Shown here piece after piece: positions 15,001 to 21,968 of a stretch of DNA of 64,000 nt. The number at the start of each line of letters is the position of its first letter. Position 1 is the first letter of the stretch. The stretch is from Saprospiraceae bacterium (GTDB lineage: Bacteria; Bacteroidota; Bacteroidia; Chitinophagales; Saprospiraceae). The notes under the pieces are model-generated. The model was not told the origin of the DNA. It saw nothing but the letters and a program-made list of their open reading frames with translations, and did no database searches. The position numbers and the translations under genes are program-made. The stretch lies in contig JADJJU010000005.1 in the NCBI GenBank assembly GCA_016706365.1, forward strand, positions 1-64,000, written 5' to 3'.

Positions 15001-18000
15001 TAGAATTGACCGTATTGCCTATTCTGACTGAACAAGTCATCGCTGAAATTTGTGCAGGAGCTAGTTATGAATTCAACGGTAGCACAATTACCTCAGGGGG
15101 AGTTTATACACACCAAACTGTAAATGCTAATGGCTGCGATAGTTTAGTTACATTAGTTTTGACTCTGACTCCTGTACTTGAAGAAACACTTAATGTGGAA
15201 ATTTGTGAAGGAGCTACTTATTCATTCAATGGAAGTGAATTATTCAGTTCAGGTACTTTCGTTACCATGCTTAACAATGCTGATGGATGTGATAGTCTTG
15301 TAACCCTCCATCTTACTGTAGTGCCACATGTGCCTGAGCATATTTTTGCAGAGATCTGCCAGGGTGCTGTCTATATGTTTAATGGAAGTGCATTGACCAG
15401 CCCTGGAATGTATGGGACGGAACTTACTACAGCTGAAGGATGTGATTCCTCTGTAATTTTACACTTAACCGTGACTCCTGCGATCAATACCTCATTGAAT
15501 GTAACTATATGTGATGGAGGCAGCTATGATTTCTTCGGCAGCTCTGTATCACAACCTGGCTTCTTACCAGCGTTTTAACTTCAATCAATGGATGTGATAG
15601 TATTATAATACTAAATCTGTCAACTTTCCCTGCCATTTACACAAATATCAGTGCTACCATTTGTCAGGGCTCTACTTATGACTTTAATGGAGAAGTTCTG
15701 AACAATCAGGGCGAATATATCGATACAATCATTACTTCTGCCGGTTGCGATAGTATTATTACCTTGAATCTCAGCGTCAGCCCTGTGCTGACAGGAGAAT
15801 TAAATGTGGAAATTTGTGCGGGAGGCACTTATGATTTCAATGGAACAATCCTGGATCAGATGGGAGTGTACACTTACAATACAACTAATAGTGAAGGTTG
15901 TGATAGTATCGTAACCCTGAATCTCAGTATTGCACCTGTGCTGACAGAAACCATTTTTGCAGAAATCTGCCTTGGAGGTTCATATAATTTTAATGGAGAT
16001 ATTCTTAATACAGCTGGAACTTACACATACAATACCTCAAATGCATCCGGATGCGATAGTATTGTTACACTTTCTTTAACGGTAAATCCTATTTTAACTA
16101 ATACAATTAATGCCAGTATCTGTCAGGGAGGAACTTACGAATTTGACGGACAATCCATTTCTGCGGCAGGAACTTATTCGGCAGAATTTACAACTCCTTC
16201 TGGCTGCGATAGTCTGGTGATCCTTAATCTGACAGTTAATCCGCCTTTATCCAGTACTGTAAACGCAACTATTTGCCAGGGTGGATGGTATGAGTTCTTT
16301 GGACAAACAATAACAACAGCCGGAACTTACTCTCATGACTTGACAACTCCTGCGGGATGTGACAGTATTGTTTATCTTGTGCTTCAGGTGGATGCCATAC
16401 TTACATCTGCTAAAGACCAGGAAATTTGTCTTGGAGCTTCATTTGATTTCTATGGCCAAATCCTTACCCAGGCCGGAACTTACAGCCATTTGCTAACTAC
16501 TGCTCAGGGTTGTGATAGCTTGATCACTTTGACATTAACAGTAATTCCTTATTTGGAAGAAACTATTAATGTTGAAATATGTACAGGAAGTGAATATGAC
16601 TTCAATGGTCAGATCATCACGAATCCTGGAACATATACTGCAACAATTGCCTCAGTTGAAGGCTGTGATAGTATAGTTACACTAATACTTACTACAACTC
16701 CTACACTGACAGAACAAGTGGAAGTAGAAATCTGTCAGGGCGGAACTTATAACTTCCATGGTCAAATAGTTTCCAGCTGAGGGCGCTTACTATCACTATA
16801 CACAAAACAATATGGGCTGCGATAGTATAGTAACCCTAATATTGAGCTGGGCGCCGCCAATTACATATACTTATACAGGAGAAATTTGCCCGGGGGGCAC
16901 CTATTTGTTCAATGGCCAAACTCTTAATACTCCTGGAACCTATACCGCCAATCTGACTACTCTTGCAGGGTGTGACAGCATTATAACATTAAATCTTGTT
17001 TTAACTGATGTATTGGAAACCACACTTGATGTGACCATTTGTCAGAATGAAGTCTATATCTTCAACGGAAATGTTGTTTCAAATACAGGAACATATGTTG
17101 CGGAACTTCAATCATCAACTGGTTGCGACTCCATTGTGACTCTTAATCTTACCGTTACATTTACTTTGGTGTCTTATCATGATTTCACAATATGCGAAGG
17201 AGACAGTTTATTGTGGCGTAATAAATATTACAAGGAAACAGGCTTCTATCCTGAGCAGTTAATATCTGCAAATGGATGCGACAGTATTGTAACCTTAGTG
17301 CTATATGCGATTCCTGTATCAAGGGATACTTTGGTCACTTCTATTTGTCCTGGAGAAAATGTTATGTTCCATGGAACAGCTTACTCAACTCCGGGTACCT
17401 ATGAACGAGTTTACCAGGCACCATCCGGTTGCGATAGTATATTTGTATTAGAGCTTGATGTTCATGAGGAATATACCGAAACATTTACACAGGCTATCTG
17501 TCCGGGAGACAGTGTATTGTGGAATGGCCAATATTATGATACCGGAGGTATATTTGAATCTCAACTTCAAACTATCAATGGATGTGATAGTATCCAGATA
17601 CTTGAATTGACTGTTATGGATAGTCCTCAGGATACATTCTTTGCACCTCTGTGTAATGGAGATAGTCTGGTCTGGAATGGGCAAACATATTTTGATGCAG
17701 GAATATTCACTTTCGTTACTAATAGCTCTTTAGGCTGTGATAGCACAGTAATTTTAGAAGTAGTATTATGGCCAATATTCCAGGACACAATGCATGTTAC
17801 TATTTGTGAGGGAGAAAATTTCCAGTTTAACGGAAGATTCTTATCCGATAGCGGAATGTACATAGATACGCTTTCCACTGCTCATGGCTGCGATAGTATT
17901 ATTGTCGTAGATCTGAATACTATACCGACGTATGAAATGGAATACAATACTTCTATTTGTGAAGGAGATTCTTACGATTTCAATGGTACAGTCCTTAGCC

Positions 18001-19616
18001 AGGCTGGTACTTATGCAGATTCGCTGCAGACAGAATTTGGCTGCGATAGTATTATTTTGCTTACACTCAATATTATTCAGACTACTTCTGATACGACTCT
18101 TGCCTCCATATGTCAGGGTGAAACATATTTGTATAATGGAGTCTCCTACGGATCCTCCGGAACATATTTCCATCAGGATCAGTCCGGTAATGGATGCGAC
18201 AGTACGAGTGTGTTGTTATTAACAGTACAGCCTATGCTCTCCAATACGGTTCAAGCTGCAATATGCCCTGGCAGTTCATATGAATTTATGGATTCTGTAT
18301 TTACTCAAAGCGGAACCTATACCTTTAATCTTCAATCAACTATTGGCTGTGATAGTATGGTGATATTTATTTTATCCGAACATCCTCCTGTGTTACCGGT
18401 GATTAATGGCGATGCTTCCATATGTCTGGGTGACTCCTCGCATCTTCTCTTATTCAATGTCCAGGGAACTATCCAGTGGTCGACAGGTGCTACTTCTACT
18501 AATTCAATTTTTGTACAGGAGCCCGGTATTTATTCAGTTACAGTTACCAATGTGCAGGGTTGTGTGGGTAGCGATTCGTTTGAGGTCACTTTATCGCCTG
18601 AAGCAGTAGCTCCGGTGGGAGATGAGCAGATTTTGGATTGTCTTGATCCATATACATATCTTGGAATGGATCCGGCACCGGAAGGTTCATATTTGTGGAC
18701 AGGTCCTTCCATTACTCAGGCTACAGCTACCAATCCAAGACCATATGTTGATGAAGCAGGCTGGTACTATCTTACTTATACAAACCCTTCAGGATGTAGC
18801 GGACAAGATTCAATCCTTGTGGTAGCAATGACCTCCCCTGAAGGAGCAGATGTAATTGTCAAGCCTACATGCTTCGGTACAGAGAATGGTACTATTGAAG
18901 TAATCAATATTGTTGGTGGTACAGCGCCGTATAATATAACATTGACAGGAGCGGACCACGAGAATCCGTCGCCGGGATTATTTACAGAACTTTCTGTTGG
19001 CTCTTACACAGTCAGGATCTCTGATGCCAACAATTGTTACTGGGATACATTGATTCAGATCATTCAGACTGCTGAGATTTTTGTTGATCTTGGCCCGGAT
19101 GTGACTATCCAGTTGGGCGAATCACATCATATTATCCCTACATTTAGTATTCCGGTGTCCAATATTAGTTCGTTTATTTGGGATCCGACCACCTGGTTGT
19201 CCTGCACAGAATGCTTGGACCCATTTGCAAGTCCTATTGAAAACACTACATACACTTTGACCATTTATGACCTCAATGGTTGTCCGGCATCTGATGAGAT
19301 AGAAATCCGGGTTGATTCCCGCGCCAATATCTTCATACCTGATATTTTCTCACCAAATGGAGATAATATCAATGATGTGTTCATGATCTTCACAGATCCG
19401 GGTGTGAAACGCATCGTGGAGCTCAAAATATATGACCGATGGGGTGAAAAAGTCTTTGAACTTGATGACTTCCTTCCTAACGATCCATTGTTTGGATGGG
19501 ATGGTAATTTCAAAGGTAAACCTATGAACCCTGCCGTATTCGTTTATTACACCTACGCAGAGCTCATCAATGGTAGAATCGTATTCCTGAAAGGTGATGT
19601 GACACTTTACCGATAA
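1..19616 (+). CDS. Giant HYR-like / EIC-repeat surface adhesin, T9SS type B cargo (5' partial, frameshifted)
   Basis: One coding unit runs from the left edge to 19616 and its start lies outside the window. In order it contains an array of 83-residue four-cysteine HYR-like units (to about 10560), a block of divergent HYR-like domains (about 10560-12270), 40 copies of a 51-residue EIC..GCDSIV unit (about 12270-18390), Ig-like and SprB-like segments, and a C-terminal gliding-motility-type (T9SS type B) domain with FSPNGDNINDVF and YDRWGEKVF. Such proteins are exported by the type IX system and attached to or released from the cell surface. An adhesive or gliding role is inferred. The frame is broken many times before 7213 and again near 14906, 15575 and 16777. 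In each case the repeat consensus continues directly in another frame, so I treat it as one gene. No signal peptide is visible because the 5' end is missing. Confidence 0.85.
1910..3154 (+). CDS. Open segment of the giant adhesin (83-residue units)
   Basis: This is a 414-codon stretch without interruption in the otherwise frame-broken 5' part of the giant gene, covering five units. It is not an independent gene: it has no signal peptide or own start, and both ends are frameshifts inside a repeat unit. Confidence 0.6.
   Translation: MQAQWRNGGSCEIAGSVPGLVSGSFDACGGTQTITWTFTDACDRTITHTQTITVEPAPQAVFINAPADITLTCEEAAIFTVSDLAYTNGEAGSCEIAGSAPGLVSGSFDACGGTQTITWTFTDACNRTITHTQTITVEPAPQAAFINAPADVTMTCEEAAVFTVPDLNYTNGETGSCEITGTVPGLVSGSFDACGGVQTITWTFVDDCDRTITHTQIITVEPAPQAAFINAPADVTMTCEEAAVFTVSDLAYTNGETGSCEIAGSAPGLVSGSFDACGGTQTITWTFTDACDRTITHTQTITVEPAPQAAFINAPADVTMTCEEAAVFTVSDLAYTNGEAGSCEIAGSAPGLVSGSFDACGGTQTITWTFTDACDRTITHTQTITVEPAPQAAFINAPADVTMTCEEAAVFYCI
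3364..4227 (+). CDS. Open segment of the giant adhesin (83-residue units)
   Basis: This 287-codon uninterrupted stretch covers about three and a half units. The frame is lost near 4155, where an extra base turns the usual LNYTNG into LNLHKW. It is a piece of the surrounding giant gene. Confidence 0.55.
   Translation: MTCEEAAVFTVSDLAYTNGEAGSCEIAGSVPGLVSGSFDACGGTQTITWTFTDTCDRTITHTQTITVEFAPQAAFINAPADVTMTCEEAAVFTASDLAYTNGETGSCEIAGSVPGLVSGSFDACGGTQTITWTFTDACDRTITHTQTITVEPAPQAAFINAPADVTMTCEEAAVFTVTDLAYTNGEAGSCEIAGSVPGLVSGSFDACGGTQTITWTFTDACDRTITHTQTITVEPAPQAAFINAPADITLTCEEAAVFTATDLNLHKWRNWIMRDCWISTRTCKWKL
6384..7229 (+). CDS. Open segment of the giant adhesin (83-residue units)
   Basis: This 281-codon stretch covers about three and a half units. 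It ends where GSAPG becomes GSAPD-stop because one T is missing near 7212. The same repeat continues in the next frame without loss. Confidence 0.55.
   Translation: MTCEEAAVFTVSDLAYTNGETGSCEIAGSVPGLVSGSFDACGGSQTITWTFTDDCGRNITHTQTITVEPAAQAAFINAPADVTMTCEEAAVFTVSDLAYTNGETGSCEIAGSVPGLVSGSFDACGGIQTITWTFTDACDRTITHSQTITVEPAAQAVFINAPSDITLTCEEAVTFTPTDLAYTNGETGACEIVGTAPGLVSGSFDTCGGTQTITWTFTDACDRTITHTQTITVDPAPQAAFINAPADITLTCEEAALFTISDLAYTNGETGSCEIAGSAPD
7199..14923 (+). CDS. Longest intact segment of the giant adhesin
   Basis: About 2570 codons are open here. They cover the last 13 or so 83-residue units, the divergent HYR-like block and the first 18 units of the 51-residue array. The segment stops at CQGRIPI, where the expected CQGAEYQFNG continues in another frame (net loss of two bases near 14906). 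The apparent start at 7199 is inside a repeat unit and is not a real translation start. The length of this open frame shows that the gene is under coding constraint. Confidence 0.8.
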   Translation: MRDCWFSTGLVSGSFDACGGMQTITWTFTDACDRTITHTQTITVEPAAQAAFINAPADVTMTCEEAAVFTVSDLAYTNGETGSCEIAGSAPGLVSGSFDACGGTQTITWTFTDACDRTITHTQTITVEPAPQAAFINAPADITLTCEEASVFTVSDLAYTNGESGSCDITGTVPGLVSGSFDACGGTQTITWSFTDVCDRTITHTQTITIEPAAVATFINAPADITLTCEEGQNFVVSSLDYSNGMSGSCEITGSVPGILSGIFDVCGSVETVTWTFTDDCGRIISHIQTITTLPAPEPVFINAPADITLTCEDASVFTVSDLAYTNGETGSCEVTGTVPGLVSGSFDACGGVQTITWTFVDDCNRTITHTQTITVEPAPQAAFINAPADITLTCEEASIFTASDLNYANGETGSCEITGTVPGLVSGSFDACGGTQTITWTFTDACDRTITHTQTITVEPAPQAAFINAPADVTMTCEEAAVFTVSDLAYTNGEAGSCEIAGSVPGLVSGSFDACGGTQTITWTFTDACDRTITHTQTITVEPAPQAAFINAPADVTMTCEEAAVFTVSDLAYTNGEAGSCEIAGSAPGLVSGSFDACGGTQTITWTFTDTCDRTITHTQTITVEPAAPAAFINAPADVTMTCEEAAVFTASDLNYTNGETGSCEIAGSVPGLVSGSFDACGGTQTITWTFTDACDRTITHTQTITVEPAPQAAFINAPADVTMTCEEAAVFTVSDLNYTNGETGSCEITGTVPGLVSGGFDACGGIQTITWIFTDACDRTITHTQTITVEPALQAAFVNAPADITLTCDEAAVFTMLDLDYSNGATGSCEITGSVPGVLNGSFDTCGGTQTITWTFTDMCDRTIMHVQTINVIPALEAAFINPPADIILTCEEATNMTVSTLNYTNAELGSCEITGSVPGLVGGNFDECGGILTITWTFTDECDRTISHTQTITVEPAAQASFINAPADIILNCLEAVSFSVPDLSYSNGENGSCDISGFIPGILSGTFDECGGTQTITWTFTDPCGRVISHVQNVSIEPTSAASFVNPPADITLTCEEAANFVPGSLNYSNDETTLCDISGSVPGILSGDLTACGTGASVTWTFVDICGRDITHVQMINVIDDIAPIITCPVDLSHQCIADLPAPYSSLDEFINAGGTVSDNCNLDSISFTFVSENLTGNCPTVVTRVYSILDHCLNVTTCTQVISILDTIPPVFLDIPVDETISCEETIPAIPILQASDNCGQTDVTVAEIIVPGTCDNEFTIVRTFTATDICGNTTTLVQTITVTDEILPVFTFVPADIDLGCNEDIVYEPATATDNCGDVVISEVRDSIPGICEGSFVIIRTFTATDLCGNTATAIQTIGSGDDAPPEFTFIPADYAIACDDPVVFEDPQAVDLCGMVTITEERDTFPGDCLFNFDIQRTFVASDGCGNTTSAIQRIEIRDTLAPLFNFVPASYTASCEDNLIFEDATGIDNCSTVEIVETRDTIPGVCENSFQIIRIFTATDLCGNSRTATQIIDVDDTDSPTITCVGSSEVQCLTDVPPVFTSLVDFINNGGSVSDNCGLDSISFVLISENITGTCPTIVSRVYGISDQCLNLSTCSQVITVLDTIPPIFLDSPANITVQCLELVPEMPELPWTDNCGTAGNATGSETSDGQTNPETITRTWTIADDCGNESIIAQSIIVTGVEENFVVAEICEGDTLLFNGNPVYEPGIYVDTLQTSLGCDSIENLTLIVHPIFTNDIIAEICDGESYDFNGTLLTIGGLYTDTLQTAFGCDSIENLTLTVHPIFSSDITAEICEGETYNFNGTLLTIGGIYSDSLQTIFGCDSIENLNLIVHPAFNNDILIEICEGDTYNFNGTILNAEGSYIDTLQTAFGCDSIENLTLMVLPIFVNDLTIDICEGQTYDFNGNIISTAGFYTDTLLSNFGCDSILNLTLSVHPNFSVQIDHEICEGQTYDFNGVILDMTGTYTDSLNSVNGCDSIVTLNLTVSPVLEETISAEICQGAEYDFNGQILTVAGTYSTDLTNANGCDSIVTLILTVLPALEETIAVDICQGVTYDFNGQLLNISGTYTAQLTNSEGCDSIVTLILMVNPPLEETISAEICQGAVYDFNGQLLTASGIYVADLVNSEGCDSIVTLNLTVNPAFEETITAEICQGATYDFNGQMLTVSGTYTTDLTNAQGCDSIVTLLLTVNPALEETITAEICQGVTYNFNGQTLTVGGTYTSDVTTAEGCDSIVTLILTVLPALEETITADICQGASYDFNGQMLTIGGTYTSDLTNAEGCDSIVTLILTVSPALQETISAEICQGAIFDFNGQQLTASGTYTSTITTAEGCDSTITLLLTVNPALEETITAEICRGSTFDFNGQLLIVSGTYTSDQTTAEGCDSIVTLILTVSPALEETITAEICQGATYDFNGQIITNSGTYVADLTTAEGCDSIVTLILTVSPALEETITAEICQGTTFDFNGQILTVSGTYTSDLSTSNGCDSIVTLILTVNPALEETITAEICQGATYDFNGQQLTDAGVYIADLTNAQGCDSIVTLVLTVAPILVETITAEICQGRIPI
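10560..12270 (+). repeat. Divergent HYR-like domain block with flanking duplicate
   Basis: Between the two arrays lies a block with a symmetrical arrangement. A domain around CPVDLSHQC...VSDNCNLDSISF (about 10.58-10.84 kb) recurs as EVQCLTDVPP...VSDNCGLDSISF (about 11.79-12.05 kb). Between them are four units of about 80 residues, each with a TATD.CGN or equivalent motif. All keep paired cysteines, as expected for extracellular Ig/HYR modules. The DNA has diverged strongly, unlike the upstream array. Confidence 0.7.
14997..15578 (+). CDS. Open segment of the giant adhesin (51-residue units)
   Basis: This stretch covers about four 51-residue units. The coding frame actually enters at about 14910 (EYQFNG). 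It ends at 15578 because one base is missing near 15575: TSINGCDSIIILNLS continues in the next frame. It is part of the giant gene. Confidence 0.55.
   Translation: MLELTVLPILTEQVIAEICAGASYEFNGSTITSGGVYTHQTVNANGCDSLVTLVLTLTPVLEETLNVEICEGATYSFNGSELFSSGTFVTMLNNADGCDSLVTLHLTVVPHVPEHIFAEICQGAVYMFNGSALTSPGMYGTELTTAEGCDSSVILHLTVTPAINTSLNVTICDGGSYDFFGSSVSQPGFLPAF
15764..16780 (+). CDS. Open segment of the giant adhesin (51-residue units)
   Basis: This stretch covers about seven units. The repeat frame is already open from about 15575. It closes at 16780 after HGQIVSS because one base too many (or two too few) is present near 16777. The expected EGAYYHYTQNNMGCDSIV follows in the next frame. Confidence 0.55.
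   Translation: MNLSVSPVLTGELNVEICAGGTYDFNGTILDQMGVYTYNTTNSEGCDSIVTLNLSIAPVLTETIFAEICLGGSYNFNGDILNTAGTYTYNTSNASGCDSIVTLSLTVNPILTNTINASICQGGTYEFDGQSISAAGTYSAEFTTPSGCDSLVILNLTVNPPLSSTVNATICQGGWYEFFGQTITTAGTYSHDLTTPAGCDSIVYLVLQVDAILTSAKDQEICLGASFDFYGQILTQAGTYSHLLTTAQGCDSLITLTLTVIPYLEETINVEICTGSEYDFNGQIITNPGTYTATIASVEGCDSIVTLILTTTPTLTEQVEVEICQGGTYNFHGQIVSS
16812..19616 (+). CDS. C-terminal segment of the giant adhesin with SprB-like repeat and T9SS type B sorting domain
   Basis: This 934-codon segment carries the last ten 51-residue units, then an Ig-like segment (about 18.4-18.6 kb) and a domain with WTGPS and YYLTYTNPSGC. A SprB-like repeat follows around 18.86-19.07 kb (CFGTENGTIEV, GGTAPYNITLTG). 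The C-terminal sorting domain (about 19.32-19.61 kb) includes IFIPDIFSPNGDNINDVF, KIYDRWGEKVFE, GWDGNFKGKPMNPAVFVYY and a basic end, LYR. The family's role is recognition by the type IX translocon. The upstream boundary is a frameshift, not a start. Confidence 0.8.
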   Translation: MGCDSIVTLILSWAPPITYTYTGEICPGGTYLFNGQTLNTPGTYTANLTTLAGCDSIITLNLVLTDVLETTLDVTICQNEVYIFNGNVVSNTGTYVAELQSSTGCDSIVTLNLTVTFTLVSYHDFTICEGDSLLWRNKYYKETGFYPEQLISANGCDSIVTLVLYAIPVSRDTLVTSICPGENVMFHGTAYSTPGTYERVYQAPSGCDSIFVLELDVHEEYTETFTQAICPGDSVLWNGQYYDTGGIFESQLQTINGCDSIQILELTVMDSPQDTFFAPLCNGDSLVWNGQTYFDAGIFTFVTNSSLGCDSTVILEVVLWPIFQDTMHVTICEGENFQFNGRFLSDSGMYIDTLSTAHGCDSIIVVDLNTIPTYEMEYNTSICEGDSYDFNGTVLSQAGTYADSLQTEFGCDSIILLTLNIIQTTSDTTLASICQGETYLYNGVSYGSSGTYFHQDQSGNGCDSTSVLLLTVQPMLSNTVQAAICPGSSYEFMDSVFTQSGTYTFNLQSTIGCDSMVIFILSEHPPVLPVINGDASICLGDSSHLLLFNVQGTIQWSTGATSTNSIFVQEPGIYSVTVTNVQGCVGSDSFEVTLSPEAVAPVGDEQILDCLDPYTYLGMDPAPEGSYLWTGPSITQATATNPRPYVDEAGWYYLTYTNPSGCSGQDSILVVAMTSPEGADVIVKPTCFGTENGTIEVINIVGGTAPYNITLTGADHENPSPGLFTELSVGSYTVRISDANNCYWDTLIQIIQTAEIFVDLGPDVTIQLGESHHIIPTFSIPVSNISSFIWDPTTWLSCTECLDPFASPIENTTYTLTIYDLNGCPASDEIEIRVDSRANIFIPDIFSPNGDNINDVFMIFTDPGVKRIVELKIYDRWGEKVFELDDFLPNDPLFGWDGNFKGKPMNPAVFVYYTYAELINGRIVFLKGDVTLYR

Positions 19617-19773
19617 TTGAAATACGTTTTGGGCGACCCTCCCCTGAGGTTTAGATCATCCATTCTTAGAAGCCACTTCATTACCCTCCGGGGAGGCCGG
19701 GCTGTCCGCTTTACTGCGTGCACGCTACCATCCCTGTCGCAGTGTGGGAGGAGAGTGTAGGTGTGATGGAGAC

Positions 19774-19806
19774 AAAAAAAGAAGCCTCTCAATTTTGAGA
19801 GGCTTC
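19774..19806 (-). terminator. Rho-independent terminator of the HU gene
   Basis: The 10-bp perfect stem GAAGCCTCTC/GAGAGGCTTC with a 6-nt loop lies at 19781-19806. On the minus strand it is followed by seven T (19780-19774). It sits 28 bp beyond the HU stop codon. Confidence 0.85.
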
Positions 19807-19833
19807 TTAAAAGTTTCATTACTGAAGTATTTC

Positions 19834-20106
19834 TTATCCAACAGAGTCAGACAATTTCTTACCAGCTTTGAATTTAGCGATGGTTTTAGCTGCAATTTTG
19901 ATTTCTTTACCAGTTTGTGGGTTTCTACCAGTACGCGCAGTACGCTTAGAGGTAGAGAAAGTACCAAAACCAGGAATAGTAACCTTGTCACCTGCTTTTA
20001 GTGTATCAGTAACAGCATCTAGTACTGCTTCCAACGCATTCGCAGACGCCGCTTTTGTCAAACCAGTAGCTTTTGCAATAGCATCAACTAATTCTCCTTT
20101 GTTCAT
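19834..20106 (-). CDS. hup: HU-family DNA-binding protein
   Basis: This 90-residue histone-like protein forms dimers that bend DNA and compact the nucleoid. Visible hallmarks are the N-terminal MNKGELVDAIA, the helix ALEAVLDAVTDTLKAGDKV, the core IPGFGTFS, and the arm RTGRNPQTGKEIKIAAK, which inserts into the minor groove. The length is typical of the family. I start at the ATG at 20106, since the preceding in-frame TTG would add only three residues. The gene is monocistronic: it converges on the giant adhesin gene, has a strong terminator behind it and a TAnnTTTG box upstream. Confidence 0.95.
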   Translation of the reverse strand: MNKGELVDAIAKATGLTKAASANALEAVLDAVTDTLKAGDKVTIPGFGTFSTSKRTARTGRNPQTGKEIKIAAKTIAKFKAGKKLSDSVG

Positions 20107-20570
20107 GTGTTTCAATTTAATGGGTGAACAATAATGTTATAAACGCGGCAAATATATATGGATATTATTCATTCATACAAGTTTTTCAACGAAAAATAGC
20201 GGTTCTGGCCACATTTAGCCCCTCAAATGCCCATTTTTAGGCTTTTTACTCCAAATTGCCATGTAATTCAGTACTGATAAGGGCTTTGGCATTTCAATAT
20301 TTCATATATATTCTCCATATAATGTATAAGTGAAAATATGATCATCTCCGCCTAATTATTTATTTTATCCGATCTTTATTAATCTTACCAATTAATCCCC
20401 ATGCCCGGAAACTTTCATTGAGCATTATTCAGTTCATTTTTTCAACCCCGCGTTGATTTTTTCATTCAATTCATGGTAATTCTTCCTGCGTTTTATATTT
20501 TGTCCTCCAATTGATTAATATATATTAGCAATCTCCTTATACACAAGCGCACATTCTAAATCCATTTCCA
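20107..20570. other. AT-rich intergenic region between HU and the SGNH-like gene
   Basis: Apart from the HU promoter, I see only AT-rich sequence with T-runs here. There is no convincing open frame, no clear hairpin terminator, and no exact -7/-33 pair for the downstream gene. Confidence 0.5.
20149..20180 (-). promoter_or_regulatory. Putative promoter of the HU gene
   Basis: On the minus strand TATATTTG (20156-20149) matches the Bacteroidota -7 box TAnnTTTG. A TTG lies about 21 bp further upstream. The predicted leader to the ATG is about 35-40 nt. Confidence 0.45.
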
Positions 20571-21968
20571 ATGCCCATCAAATTATTTTTATCCATTTAT
20601 TTTATTTTCCAGTGGATTACCATGCCTGTTGCTCAACCGGTTACGGAAGCAAGACCTTATTATCTTAGTCATAGTCTCATTAATTTGAATGTACCCGCTA
20701 TGGTTCACGGTTTAGCTCTTGATGCTGAAAAAATAACAGAATATGACTATCAGATTGGCAATGGGGCTAATCTTAACTGGCAGTATAATAATCCGAACAA
20801 TGCGCAGGGCACTCCTTACTATATCGCTTTTCCTCAAGGTAACCATGATGTTTTTATTGTGACTGAAGCAGTTCCGCTGCAGGGTCATCTGACCTGGAGT
20901 GACACTTATGGATATGCCGTTGATTTCCTTGAGTATGCAATTGCAAACAATAATGGTAATCCTGTTCGGTATTACATGTATGAAACATGGCACTGCACCA
21001 ACACCGGAATCAACCCTCCCGGATGTGAGTGGGATGATGGAGATTCTATTCTGTGGCATCCCAGGCTTTTGGTAGATTGGCCGCTTTGGGCCGGAATTGT
21101 TGATCATGTAAGAACTGAACTACCAGATCAGGAAGTCTGGATGATCCCGGCAGGTCAGGCCTGGCATGCCTTGGTAACTTTGATTGAAGACGGAGCAGTA
21201 CCGGGAATTTCATCTTTCACCCAACTATTTACCGATGACATACACCTTACAAATGCCGGTAATTACTTCGTAGCCTGCGTTATGTTTGCCTGCATCTATC
21301 GTGAAAGTCCTTTGGGATTGACAACAGAACTGCTTAATGAATGGGGTGTGGCATTTACCAATATGCCTACTCCCGCACAAGCTGCCATCATGCAGCAGGT
21401 AGCATGGACGACCGCTTTGAATATGGCTGATTATTCCGGAGTGGATTATTTTTTAAGCAATCATTCTGTGAATTTCACTGCAAAGGCAATTTCTGATCAA
21501 GTAAAACTTTCTGCACAAATTGACCCGATTTCATCCGTAAAAGAACTCGTGTTTTCTCATAGTTCCGATGGAGTCTCATTCAGTGATTTAAAATCATATT
21601 CAATAAATGAGGAGTCACCTACAACCCTGACCCATATTCACGACAATCCTGTTGCGGGAGAAAATTATTATCGCATTAAAACCATAGACCTGGATGGATC
21701 GATTTACTTTTCAAAAATAACTTCCATTCGAAGAAGCAGAATTCAATTTGAAATCTTTCCAAATCCTGTTCACTCAGGATTAAATATCAAATCCTATTCA
21801 GTGCTTCCTTTTAAAATCAAATTGTTCAGTGCAGCGGGTGCACTTATTTTAGAAGATGAAGGATCTGAGTTCATTGATATGTCGGGATTACCGCCCGGAA
21901 TTTATAGCATTTCCATATCCTCTGGTAACCTCGTTGAAAAACATAAGATTATACATATAGGAAATTAG
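20571..21968 (+). CDS. Secreted SGNH/GDSL-like hydrolase with T9SS type A sorting domain
   Basis: This is a 465-residue exported protein. Residues 1-21 form a signal peptide ending near PVAQP. The body resembles SGNH-fold proteins: an early SHSLINLNVPAM segment is in the block I position, where the usual GDS or GNS is replaced by SHS. NGANLNWQ fits block II or III, and TDDIHLTNAG (about residues 221-230) fits the catalytic DxxH block V. Residues of about 390-465 form a type A sorting domain beginning FEIFPNPV, with LPPGIYSISI and a C-terminal KHKIIHI. SGNH enzymes hydrolyse esters, often acetyl groups on carbohydrates. The substrate here is unknown. The serine assignment is uncertain, so activity is less sure than the fold. 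Confidence 0.7.
   Translation: MPIKLFLSIYFIFQWITMPVAQPVTEARPYYLSHSLINLNVPAMVHGLALDAEKITEYDYQIGNGANLNWQYNNPNNAQGTPYYIAFPQGNHDVFIVTEAVPLQGHLTWSDTYGYAVDFLEYAIANNNGNPVRYYMYETWHCTNTGINPPGCEWDDGDSILWHPRLLVDWPLWAGIVDHVRTELPDQEVWMIPAGQAWHALVTLIEDGAVPGISSFTQLFTDDIHLTNAGNYFVACVMFACIYRESPLGLTTELLNEWGVAFTNMPTPAQAAIMQQVAWTTALNMADYSGVDYFLSNHSVNFTAKAISDQVKLSAQIDPISSVKELVFSHSSDGVSFSDLKSYSINEESPTTLTHIHDNPVAGENYYRIKTIDLDGSIYFSKITSIRRSRIQFEIFPNPVHSGLNIKSYSVLPFKIKLFSAAGALILEDEGSEFIDMSGLPPGIYSISISSGNLVEKHKIIHIGN

Larger units (their letters stand above)
12270..18390 (+). repeat. Array of 40 copies of a 51-residue (153-bp) EIC..GCDSIV unit
   Basis: Unit spacing is 153 bp (for example the GAAACG/GAGACG starts at 13808 and 13961). 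The consensus reads roughly AEICQGATYDFNGQ, then GTYTSDLT, then GCDSIVTLILTV. I count 40 occurrences of the EIC-type motif. Two cysteines per unit suggest one disulfide each. The last third of the array drifts: some units carry DSLLW or DSVLW in place of YDFNG. This kind of array is widespread in Bacteroidota surface proteins and has no assigned function known to me. Confidence 0.85.
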
